Shown: positions 38,041-49,546 of the stretch, piece by piece
Layout: each line of letters opens with the position of its first letter
Position numbering within the stretch: the first letter of the stretch is position 1
Source: Strigops habroptila
Taxonomy: Eukaryota; Chordata; Aves; Psittaciformes; Psittacidae
DNA: 64,000 nucleotides
Direction of reading: 5' to 3'
Assembly: GCF_004027225.2 (NCBI RefSeq)
Contig: NC_044301.2
Span: forward strand, 18,962,598-19,026,597
Position numbers and translations under genes: made by a program
Notes under the pieces: model-generated
What the model saw: the letters and a program-made list of their open reading frames with translations, nothing else
The model's database searches: none
Told to the model about the DNA's origin: nothing

Positions 38041-40462
38041 CTTGTAATACAATAGACTCATCTATCATGAAAATGGTCTGGCTTGCATTCCCAGCATGGT
38101 CATCACTGCTACACTTTGGGAGGTATAATGAAATTTTTTACAATTACATATCTTTTTTTTCTCCTCGGGGGGTCAACCTACGAAGGAGGCATTCCCTTAC
38201 ACACCCCGCTCCCCCACCAGGCTATTTACAATAGCATTTGAGAGTTCTGAAGGTTTTGGGTGGCCTTTGAATACCCTTGAAACCTGCCTGCTGATTGTGC
38301 TGGGGATCAGCATGTTGGCACACATATGGAGTGTGTTTTACCCATGGCCATCCCACCCTGGGAACACCCTATTTCGTCTGATCTCAAAAGTTAAGCAGTA
38401 TCGGGTTCAAGTCAGGTCTAGGGTTAGACGACGAAATAGGAGGACCACCAAGAGATTTTCCCCGAGGCTGGACAGTCATGAGTGGCAGGGTGTGTGGGAT
38501 AGTATGGGCAAGTATCTAGGCCAGTGGGCCCCTCCAGTGCTTTGGACCTTCACCACTGAACAAGTGCAACATCCGGAAAAACTAATAAAACACTTAAACA
38601 GAGTGTGCTGTCATCCTGATTATACCAGAGAGGGACAAATCATAGCAATGTGCTGGGGCTTGGCCTATGCCTACAGAGCCCTGCTCAACACTATCCAGCA
38701 CCTTGAAAGGGAAAAACATGTCTCTGGATCTGATGGCAAAGCAACAGACAATGCAGCTACTCCAACTCCAAGCACAGCAGCTACACCAACCCCAGTGACA
38801 AGCACAGCAGTTGCTCAAACCCTGACCAGAACAGACAACACAGCTGTTGGTGTTAATCAACCCCCAAGCACAGCAGGTGCACCAACCCTGGCAACAGACA
38901 TTGCAGCCACTCCAACCACAGTGATACACACTGCAGCTAAACCAAATGGCCAATTTGTGACAATATTGGTTGCCCCTGTAAGCAAGGGGAAAAGCAAATG
39001 AGAGGTACAAAAAGCAACCCCTGCAGTGAAGAAAGATGAAATCCCAATGCAATTACTACACGGAACAGCATCTGAACAAGAGTTATTACTACGTGGATCA
39101 GAGGAAGAGGAAGAAGAGGTGACTTGTCGAACCCGGACCTCGACTGAGCTGCGGAATATGCAAAAAGATTTCACCAGTCTTCCAGGGGAGCACATTGTCA
39201 CCTGGTTGCTCCAATGCTGGGACAATGGGGGTGATGGTCACGAACTAGAAGGTAGGGAAGCCAAGCAGCTGGGATCACTTGCTAGGGAAGGAGGAATTGA
39301 CAAAGTGATTGCAAGAGAGAAGCAAGCCCTCAGCCTTTGGAGGCAGCTCTTGGCAGCTATGAAGGAAAGGTTTCCCTACAAGGACGATATTATGAGTTGC
39401 TCAGTGAAGTGGACCATGATAGAGAGAGGCATCCAGTCCCTAAGAGAATCAGCCATTCTACAGATGATCTATCTTATGCCAGATGCTGGGAATGCATCTG
39501 TAGATCAGGATGAAGTCGAATGTACATGACCCATGTGGCGGAAACTTGTACGGAGTGCGCGATCATCATATGCCCAATCATTGGCATCAGTAACCTGGAA
39601 TGACATAACACCATCAACAGTGGATGAACTGATTCATCAGCTCCGAGAGTTCAAAGACAATCTCACCCCTTCCATCATTTCAGCTGTGGAAAAACTGTCC
39701 CAGGAGTTCAAACAATTGAGAGACGATCTATCTGATCTATCCAGCTCCCCACGTCTACCAACCCATGTCTCAGCTATTAACAGAAGGTGCCTTACTGCTT
39801 GAGAGAGAAAATATAATAGGTACACGCCACGTGCCACCGTATGGTTTTACCTGCGGGATCACGGAGAAGACATGAGAAAGTGGGATGGAAAACCTACCTC
39901 AGTTCTGGAGGAATGGGTGCGTGAACTGAAGAGGAAAACAATGGTCAAGGATGATCCCCCCATGAAAGTTGCTGCTCCAGTCTCTGGTGAGCAATTTATC
40001 AGATGGAGAGGAAGAGCTGATTTTACTCCAGCTCCTGTGATAAGGAATACTAATCCCTTTCTACAAGACATAAGTGGACAATCTTATGATCACTCTTGGA
40101 GGGGCCCTGCCTCCAGCCAGGTGGAGGAGAGGGACAATCGGGTTTACTGGACTGTGTGGATCAGATGGCCTGGCACATCAGTCCCACAGGAGTATAAGGC
40201 TCTAGTAGACACAGGTGCACAGTGTACCCTGATGCCATCAAGGTATCAAGGGGTAGAACCCATTTATATTTCTGGAGTGACAGGAGGATCCCAAGAGTTG
40301 ACTGTACTGGAGGCTGAAATCAGCCTGACTGAGAGGGAGTGGCAAAAACACCCCACTGTGACTGGTCCAGGGGCTCCATGCATCCTTGGCATAGACTATC
40401 TCAGGAGAGGGTACTTCAAAGACTCAAAAAGGCATCGATGGGCTTTTGGTATAGCTGCCTAA
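38041..40462 (+). pseudogene. ERV-1 gag second copy plus protease
   Basis: The segment repeats gag from the second hydrophobic stretch onward and continues into the protease. The frame is open across the point where the first copy has TGA (it has CGACGA), but stops occur at 38999-39001, 39527-39529 and 39800-39802, all TGA. After the C-terminal Gag region comes the aspartic protease with its DTG active site (40208-40216, in LVDTGAQCTLM) and a later segment GAPCILGIDYLRRG that would form the second half of the fold. TAA at 40460-40462 ends the frame where ERV-2 has TTG. Confidence 0.83.
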
Positions 40463-42613
40463 GAAAGAGAGGAAATTAAGTAGCTGTCCACCTTGCCTAG
40501 TCTCTCAGAGGATCCTTCTGTTGTGGGGTTACTGAAGGTTGAAGAACAATAAGTGCCAATCGCAACCACAACAGTGCACCAACGGCAATATGCCACAAAC
40601 TGAGACTCCCTGATTCCCATCCATAAGCTGATCCGTAGACTGGAGAGCCAAGGAGTGATCAGCAGGACCCGCTCACCCTTTAATAGCCCCATATGGCCAG
40701 TGCAAAAGTCTAATGGAGAGTGGAGACTAACAGTAGACTATCATGGCCTAAATGAAGTCACACCACCATTGAGTTCTGCCGTATCGGACATGCGAGAACT
40801 TCAGTATGAACTGGAGTCAAAGGCAGCCAAGTGGGATGCCACAGTTGATACTGCCAATGCATTCTTCTCAATCCCTTTGGCAGCAGAGTGCAGGCTACAA
40901 TTCACTTTTACTTGGAGGGTCGTTCAGTACACTTAGAACCTACTGCCCCAGGGATGGAAACACAGCCCTACCATCTCCCATGGATTGATCCAGACTGCAC
41001 TGGAACAGGGGCAAGCTCCAGAACACCTGCAATACATTGATGGCATCATCGTGTGGGGTGATACAGCGGAAGAAGTTTTTGAGAAAGGGAGGAAGATAAT
41101 CCAAATCCTGCTGAAGGCCGGTTTTGCCATAAAACGGAATAAGGTCAAGGGACCTGCACAGGAGATTCAATTTTTGGGAATAAAATGGCAAGATGGATGT
41201 CGCCAGATCCCCACAGACGTGATCAACAAGATAACAGCAATGTCTCCACCAACTAACAAGAAAGAAACACAAGCTTTCTTAGGTGTTGTGAGGTTCTGGA
41301 GAATGCACATCCCAAATTACAGTCGGATTGTGAGCCCGCTCTATCACGTGACCCGGAAGAAGAATGATTTCAAATGGGGCCCTGAGCAACAACAAGCCTT
41401 TTAACAAATTAAACGAGAAATAGTTCATGCAGTAGCCCTTGGACCAGTCTGGGCCGGGCCAGATGTGAAAAATGTGCTCTACACTGCAGCTGTGGAGAAT
41501 GGTCCTACCTGGAGCCTCTGGCAGAAAGCTCCAGGGGAGACTCGAGGTCGACCCCTTAGGTTTTGGAGTTGGGGATGCAGAGGATCCGAGGCCAGATGCA
41601 CTCCCACTGAAAAAGGGATACTGGCAGCCTACGAAGGGGTTCGAGCTGCTTCAGAAGTGATTGGAACTGAAGCACAGCTCCTCCTGGCACCACGGTTGCC
41701 TGTGCTGGGCTGGATGTTCAAAGGCAGGGTCTCCTCTACACATCATGCAACTGATGCTACATGGAGTAAGTGGCCTGCACTAATTACACAACGAGCTCAA
41801 ATAGGAAATCCCAGTCATCCAAGAATTTTAGATGTCATCATGGAGTGGCCAGAGGGCAAAGATTTTGGGATGTCACCAGAAGAGGAGGTGACGTGTGCTG
41901 AAGAGGCCCCACCATATAATGAACTGTCAGAGAGTGAAAAGCAATATGCCTTGTTTACTGATGGGTCCTGCCATATTGTGGGAAAGCATCGGAGATGGAA
42001 GGCAGCTGTGTGGAGTCCCCTATGACAAGTTGCAGAAACTGCTGAAGGAGAGGGTGAATGGAGTCAGTTTGCAGAGGTGAAAGCCATCCAGCTGGCCTTG
42101 GACATTGCTGAATGAGAAAAATGGCCAGTACTTTATCTCTCTACTGACTCATGGATGGTGGCAAATGCCCTGTGGGGGTGGTTGCAGCAATGGAAGCAGA
42201 GCAACTGGCAACGCAGAAGTAAACCCATCTGGGCTGCTGCACTGTGGCAAGATACCACTGCCCGGGTCCAGAACCTGGTGGTGAAGGTACGCCATGTAGA
42301 TGCTCATGTACCCAAGAGTCGGGCCACTGAGGAACACCAGAACAACCAGCAAGTGGATAAAGCTGCTAAGATTGAAGTGGCTCAGGTGGACTTAGATTGG
42401 CAACATAAAGGTGAATTATTTTTAGCCCAGTGGGCCCATGACACCTCAGGCCATCAAGGCAGAGATGCAACATATAGATGGGCTCGTGATCGAGGGGTGG
42501 ACTTAAGAATGGATACTATTGCCCAGGTTATTCACGAATGTGAAACGTGCTGCAGTGAAACAAGCCAAGTGGTTAAAGCTTCTCTGGTGTGGAGGACAAT
42601 GGCTGAAGAACAC
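40463..42613 (+). pseudogene. ERV-1 pol: RT, RNase H and integrase N-terminus
   Basis: It continues in the gag-pro frame. Stops are TAG 40484, TAA 40550, TGA 40601-40603, TAG 40934-40936, TAA 41402-41404, TGA 42023-42025 and TGA 42112-42114. RT motifs include GEWRLTVDYHGLNEV and DTANAFFSIPL. The catalytic box reads YIDG (41033-41044) instead of YIDD. RNase H shows its four acidic positions (FTDGS, FAEVKAIQLAL, STDSWMV, QQVDKAA). The integrase zinc-binding region (HDTSGH ... HECETC) is followed by a 2-bp deletion, and the gene then ends abruptly at the 3' LTR junction. The integrase core is absent. Confidence 0.85.
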
Positions 42614-43082
42614 CAGTGTTTTTAGTTGTTTCTAAGTAATGTTTACTCCGACCAAGGACTTTCTCAGTCTCATGCTCTGCCAGGGAGGAGGGGAAGCCAG
42701 GAGGAAGCAGAGACAGGACACCTGACCCAAACTGGCCAAAGGGATATTCCATACCATGGCACGTCATGCCCAGCATATAAACTGGGGGGAGTTACCTGGA
42801 AGGCCCAGATCGCTACTCGGGTCAGGCTGGGTATCTGTCAGCGGGTGGTGATCAATTGTATCCTCTCCCCTTTTTATTTCCCTTATCATTATTATTATTG
42901 TTGGTAGTAGTTAGTGGTTTTATATTATACCTTAATTACTGGACTGTTCTTATCTTAACCTGTGGGAGTTACATTCTCTTGATTCTCCTCCCCATCCCTC
43001 TGGGAGTGGGGGGAGGAAGAAGGGGGGGAGTGAGCGAATGCCTGCGTGGTTCCGAGTTACCATCTGGGCTTAAACCACGACA
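42614..43082 (+). repeat. ERV-1 3' LTR, 5'-truncated
   Basis: It matches the 5' LTR from the base after GATAACAC to the terminal AAACCACGACA; roughly the first 100 bp are missing. The join to pol is at AACAC (42609-42613), present in both parent sequences. It differs from the 5' LTR at some 40-50 positions by eye, about a tenth. Confidence 0.87.
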
Positions 43083-43559
43083 ACCTGGAACTGTATCTAC
43101 CTGCTCAATAATGGCTGCTGCCAAGAAATAAGGGAATGATTGAGTAAAGCCAAGACAAACAGAAGTAGCCACATGCGGATTCCAGAGCAGTACAACAGGA
43201 CTTAGAGGCATGACTCCAATTAACACGGAGTTAACTCCAGCTGTACTGAAAATTAAATCTCAAGGTTATTTAGTGTTTTAATCTATTATAGTTGCTGTTA
43301 AAAAAAAAAATTTAAAAATTGCTTGTATTAATGAAGTCTGTTTACAAAAGCCTCTAGTGGAATTTTATACCTTTAGCCAAAATGAAGATCAAAGAGACTG
43401 AGGAGTTATTTTCGGCATCATAACAGTCTTTTATTATTTAATGCCATTACATTCATTAGTTATTTTAGATAAAAGTCCTTAAAAGGAGACTTGATTTTAG
43501 AAGGAAGTTACACTGTAATAAACCCGACTTCACTATGGAGAGATATTTTATTTGTCTTT

Positions 43560-43632
43560 ATAGTGTGTATACTGAATAGCGTATAGTATATACTGAATAT
43601 AGCGCATATACTATATAGTGGTATACTGAAGC
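43560..43632. repeat. Imperfect ~25-bp tandem repeat with hairpin potential
   Basis: Units sharing GTATACTGAATA and AGCG(T/C)ATA recur about three times. TATAGTATAT and ATATACTATA within it can pair, leaving a loop of about 14 bases. Confidence 0.65.
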
Positions 43633-46600
43633 ATAGCAACACTCAAGACCTACTTAGGATGCATGGAGATAGTTCTCTGCAATACCTAAGAGCATTAGTT
43701 TCCTGGTTTTATTACAGTAAATAGCAGTACAAGTGGGTCTTTGTTTTGTACTTCAGGAAATCTTAACGTGGGAAAAAGAAAAATAAAATAGTCTCTTACA
43801 CTTTCTCTGAGTATGTTTTAAAACAAAGTACTAACTGCATTATACCCTGTTTTCAAGCCTAGATTATTCCATCAGAATTTCACAGACAGAACAGGATTAT
43901 AGAGGCCACTAAAGTTAGTGGATTACAGTGTCTGTTATGTTTACCTGACAGAGATAGTGATGCCTCATTACAAAATAAATTATGGCTGCAAAAGCTGTAA
44001 TCAGAAGAACTTCCCACCGTAACATCACCAAATAGCACCACAAGGAAGACAGGTCTGCCACAACTTGTGGGCTCTAAATGTGCAACTCAGGATTCTCAAA
44101 CGAGTTTACCTATATCCAGTTGTTATTCTGGAGTATGGATCTCACTGCACCTCCAGCAATCAAAAAATAATCACGTACAAACAAAATGTTATTTCTGTTT
44201 TATATGCACAGCACACAGACAGATACGTGGACAAGCATATACACTTGACCATACGCTTCAGTTACCTGACACATAAACCAGCGCAACTTGCTACTGTTGC
44301 AAGTCCAGAACTGGAACCAAGAGTGATACTGGGAGGTACATCGCTTTATGAAATGTAACTAGAGATGCTACAAGTTTCACTCCTCTGCACTAGGATCCAT
44401 GCCACAGACCTTCCCTACCTGCCCCAAGCAGCTGAGCAGCAGAGCACAGTCCTGCTAAGCACAGCAGCCAGCCAGAGAACGATAATTCTGACTGCTTTTG
44501 CTTAATCACAGGCTAGTAGTGAAGTGTTGCCTTTGCATACCACTATGCAGTATTATACTAACCAGAGCAGTAAGTTTTAAATGAAAAATTTCCTGCTTTT
44601 GCATTCTGGAACTGTGCTATGCTTCCACTCTCCTCTGGCTCTTCTTCACTCTTCATTTCATAGGAGAAATTATGCAGGCATGCATGTTCTAATTTCATCA
44701 GGGTGTTACCCATAGCTTCTGCTCCAGTGGTTAAAAACAACTCGGTGATGACTTTTGCCTTCCAACTCCATGCTTTGAAATGAATCACTTCTGATTTAAG
44801 AGTTTATTGATTTTACATCCACACTTGGATGGGATATTTGCAACATACTCCTGTAGCACTAAATTAGCCTTTTGTATCCAAATTTTCTTTGGATAAATAA
44901 TTCCTATATGACAGTGTTTAGTTGCCCCTACCATTTTAAGTCTCCTCTGGGGGAGGGGGGGAACCACCAAAGGCAACAAGGAGAAATATTGTAGAATTTC
45001 AGGTTTATTCCAGGTGTCTTTGGGGAAGAATGTGAAGAAGGAACCTGAGGTATTTTAGCTTCTTCAAAGCATCAATACTTAAGAGTCCTAACTGCATTCA
45101 TCCCTCCGCTCCTGAGAGGAAAACTAGCATTGCACAGGAGAAGACAGAATATCATCTCCAGTTTGAAGCTTCCCAAGGTGTTTTACTAAGAAAAACATGG
45201 TACTAGTTTTGCCACTATAAAAAAAAATAATCATGGCAGGAAATTCTGATCCTTCAGAAGTTTCATGAACTAAACAAAGCTCTTCCCTCTCCCATCTGCA
45301 ACCTACTTGGTGCTGAAGCAGTTGAACAAAATTGCAACTAAAGGAAAGACACAGAGAGCCCAATCCTCCCTCTCCTCCTCACAACTGTTTGAGTTTGTTT
45401 TGTTTTGGGTTTTTTTATATTTATTTTAAAAGCAACACTGACACTCTACAAGATGGGGAATCCAATAGCTTCCCAAATTAACTTTACATTTTAACATTAG
45501 TCTCTCACGAGCTTAATAAAATAATTTCTAGATTACTATTGCCATCTACACACGTTGAATGATGAAGCAGGAACAACAACAGACACTGTAAGGATCACAA
45601 ATTATTTTCCCACCTACAAACTCAAGCAAAACCTATCATTAGAGTTGTGAAGGGAACTGTAAATACAAAGCATCTGCTGAGGTCCTCTCTCTAACCACCT
45701 GGGCCTCTGTAGCATGCAAATTCTTTTAATATTTGCTGGTTTAAGCTACTGAAAAAAACACACCTAACTGCATCTGCAGGTGATTTAATAGGCAGTTAAG
45801 TTTAACAGTGACTGATACATCAGTCCTCATAAGAAACTAAAATTGTGCATAATAAAGCAAACAATTTTCAAAAGCCTCAGAGACTTTGACCACCACTTTT
45901 TATATCCCTAGTTACTGAACCTTATTAATATATTACAGGTCACATACTAACTGTATTTTGAGCCACATGTGCCCTATGGGAGCTTTAAAATGAAACATCC
46001 CAGAAGATGTCGATATTAGTAACCTGACAAAACCAGAAAAGCTCAAGGAGCTGGGTTTTTGGTATCACACATTTTTCTTCAGTTCACCCATCTGAAATAC
46101 AGCTTCACAGATCATCTTTTCACAGTTTACCTAAAACCAGACATGCATAAAAAACAGGTATTCCACTGCCATACGATTACTAAACATCACTAAAAATCAG
46201 GATATCTACTGTATAAACAGTTTCCTAAGATGCAAATGGAGCATTTCACTTTGTGGAGTGCCAGGCAAATGAGATTTATTTCCATCCCCTTCCACTATAG
46301 CCCAGGTGCTTGTTACCACTCCCCAGCTTCCCAGAGACAAGGTCTATTACAACAGGATTACACAAAACTCGCTGATCCATCCAAGGCAAAGTTAGCCAAG
46401 TTGATTCCCACCACCTTCAGCTATAGCAGCCAACTTCTAAATGTAGCAGGGAGCCCGAAGAGGAGCCCCTGAAGCTAGTGGCAGCAGCAGTCATGTCCAC
46501 CCAGGCAGCAAGCAGTGAAAAGAGGCCAGTGGAAGAAACACCTTCACCTGGTGTACCTTCACCCAGACAACCACCTCTGGCAACCCCGCAGGTATTTGAG

Positions 46601-46890
46601 TGGCTTTTGGTATTTACCCAAGAACAGCTTGACCTTTCTGACTGACTAGCATTAGTTGTCTGCTGAGTAATTCACAGAATTGCCTTGTAGAACTGAGGGA
46701 GAGCAAAATTTTCACAAATACGTAAATAATTCAGGAACCCACATCCTGTTTTCAGAACTAATGTTTTTCGGGATTAATCTAATCACTCTGATAGTGAGTT
46801 TGAAAACACTTTTCTGAATGGAGTTAGTTTGTTCATTTCAACAATTTATGGTGGACTGATTATGAACGTTTCTTCAAATGCTGTGGAGTA

Positions 46891-46915
46891 AAAATAAATA
46901 AATAAATAAATAAAG
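46891..46915. repeat. AAAT microsatellite
   Basis: About six AAAT units. Confidence 0.85.
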
Positions 46916-48824
46916 ATGCCACTAAATCTACATTACAAGACCTATCCTGCACAAATACTTGAAAGTATATAGCACGGTTTCCTCTTTCTTCCTCCCAATC
47001 AGCCCCCATCATCCCAAACCCCTCAAATTAATGTATTTTTTATTTATGTTCTGGATTTAACATTAACTTACAAGTTTAACTGCACCATAAAAGGCACTAG
47101 AACACAGGAGAAAGAAGCAATGTGGGCAGCTCCTTTCAATTATTTCAACTGTTATCTCCATCTTTTCAGTTTATTTATTTTATAGATCCTTTGCTTCAAC
47201 TAGATGAATGCTATCTTCTTTAAACTCATTCAAGTTATTTCTAATTAAAAGTGCCAAGCACATTCTTTAGTCAAGATGTAAGAGACTCTTTTTTCCTATC
47301 AAGGTAGAAGTGAGCATTTTTTGTCTGTTTATAAATTGCAGTGTGTACTTTGCCTTCCTAAAATACACTCAAATGTACTAGACTTTTTCCTGAAGAAATT
47401 TGTCTTTTAAGAGGAAAAAAATCCTACTGAACTTTAATTAAAAATCAAATGTTTGAATTAGTCCTACCAATAAGCGATCTGAAGTATAACTCTGCAACTG
47501 ATCCACTGGCTTTTAAACCCATGCCATACACATACTCAGTCTTGCTCTCTATTTTTACACCATTTCCAGCAAAAACATCAAATGCCAACTGAAAAGACCG
47601 TTTTGAGAAGTACCCTGACTTCCCATTGCCTTTTTTTTAATGATACTATACACAACAACAATCTAGCTGAATCACTACATGTGAATGTGTGGGAATAGTC
47701 TTCTATTTCTTCCCTGTAAAGTATGTACATATCGTCCCTCCTTTGCATCTCTGTAAGCAAGTGCTATGAGAGTCTGCTACTTCTCTTCTCCCAGGCAATG
47801 TGTTTTACTTAACAGAGAAGTGAAAAATAAAAATAACTAAAAAGAAACAGCTACCTCAACCAAGCTGAAAGAAAAAGTACTAACAAAAGAACAAGATGAA
47901 GCAGGAGAAAAAGGTTTCATGCAGGAAAAACAAAGTGGGAAGAGCAGAGATGGCAAATAGCTCTTTTATTTCATAATGACAAAAAGGCTTCAACTCTAGC
48001 AATATCTAATTATCTTGAAACACACCAATAATTCCAACATCTCCTATAAAATACTACCACAAGGTTTTTCTTTAGCTCACTTGCAGAAAAGTATTAGTCT
48101 GTTGGAACAGTTACACATACAGACCAGCTATGCAGTTTGCAACCTCATAATTTACATATATCTTTAAGTTTAAAGAGTAATTATTAGCATGTACTTCATA
48201 TATTCTGTAATTACAACTTGAAGTAAATTTCCAAACAACTAAAACCGCAGAGAAGTTAAAGGTATCTATTTCCTATAGTGGGAAATTAATAATTCCTCAG
48301 CCTGCCAATTCCCCTTGCTTAAAATGCTCTCACTCAAGACAACCAAACAACAATTTTTACTTCTTTTTTTTAAACAGGAGCTTAACAAGAAGTAAAATTA
48401 ACTATCAGTATCAGTAGTAGTGTTACTATTAAACCAGAACAGAGGGATACAGCAGGTCAGCTAATACACCTTTCTGTTCGTCTTCATAAAGCCAGGCAAG
48501 CAGGACGGTTCTTTATACATCATTAGTATATTGCTACTATTTTGTTAATGTAGCAAATATCATCACATAAACAAATAATCTGTGACCTGCCAATCAGTGA
48601 CACCACATGCTATCTGGGCAGAAGCAAGACTAATACACTCCTGGCAGGCTGATGAGCACTTCCGATGGATAATGTGTGTTCTAAAGAAAGCCTCCGTCAG
48701 AAGACTCAGATCAGAGCTAAAAAACTCACAGCACAGCCCTTTGTTACCATGTCAAACCTGCATGTACGTCAGGTCACCCAGCATGAGTCAGGCAAGCCTG
48801 GCATGGGGCTCAAACCAGGGCTTT

Positions 48825-49546
48825 CAGGTTGGGCGGAGAAGTGACTCAGAGCAGCCCTGCAGAGAAGGACTTTGGGGGTGTTGGTTGATGAGAAACTGAA
48901 CATGAGCCGGCTTTAGTGTGCGCTCGCAGCTCAGAAAGCCAACCATATACTGGGCTGCATCAAAAGAAGCATGACCAGCAGGTCAAAGGAGGTGATCCTG
49001 CCCCTCTACTCTGCTCTTGTGAGACCCCACTTGGAGTGCTGTGTGCAGTTCTGGTGCCCTCAACATAAGAAGGACATGGAGCTGTTGAAGCAAGTCCAGA
49101 GGAGGGCCATGAGGATGATAAGGGGGCTGGAGCACCTCCCGTATGAAGACAGGCTGAGAAAGTTGGGGCTGTTCAGCCTGGAGAAGAGAAGGCTGTGTGG
49201 AGACATCAGAGCAGCCTTCCAATATCCGAAGGGGGCCTATGAGGATGCTGGGGAGGGACTCCTCATCAGGGACTGTAGCGATAGGACAAGGGGTGATGGG
49301 TTCAAACTTAAACAGGGGAAGTTGAGGTTAGATATAAGGAAGAAGTTCTTTACTGTGAGTGGTGAGGCACTAGAACAGGTTGCCCAAAGAAGTGGTAAAT
49401 GCTCCATCCCTGGCAGCATTCAAGGCCAGGTTGGACGGAGTCTTGGGTGACATGGTTTAGTGTGTGGTGTCCCTGCCCATGGCGGGGGGGTTGGAACTAG
49501 ATGATCTTAAGGTCCTTTCCAACCCTAACCATTCTATGATTCCATG
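48825..49546 (+). mobile_element. CR1 LINE 3' portion, antisense to TENT4B
   Basis: It is 5'-truncated at about 48825 (CAGGTTGGGCGGAGAAGTGA) and keeps the 3' tail (GAACTAGATGATCTTAAGG, ATTCTATGATTCCATG). The RT C-terminal region is open at 48971-49450 and includes [20 protein letters not shown]. It belongs to the same subfamily as the copies at 2548 and 27438. Confidence 0.92.

Larger units (their letters stand above)
35153..43082 (+). mobile_element. ERVL-like provirus ERV-1, defective
   Basis: It is a proviral insertion antisense to TENT4B with order LTR, primer site, gag (internally duplicated), pro, RT, RNase H, integrase N-terminus and a 5'-truncated LTR. No env is present. The RNase H stretch with KVRHVDAHVPKSRA and the RT/integrase style point to the ERVL (class III) group. 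Gag-pro-pol stays in one frame apart from the duplication, broken by about ten stop codons. The flanking bases (GCTAGG and ACCTGG) do not form a target duplication, so at least one end has been rearranged. Confidence 0.88.
43083..48824 (-). other. TENT4B first-intron sequence between proviruses
   Basis: No exon or dispersed repeat was recognised. It contains an imperfect AT-rich tandem repeat at 43560-43630 and an AAAT tract at 46891-46915. The short open frames have no visible similarity to proteins. Confidence 0.5.
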
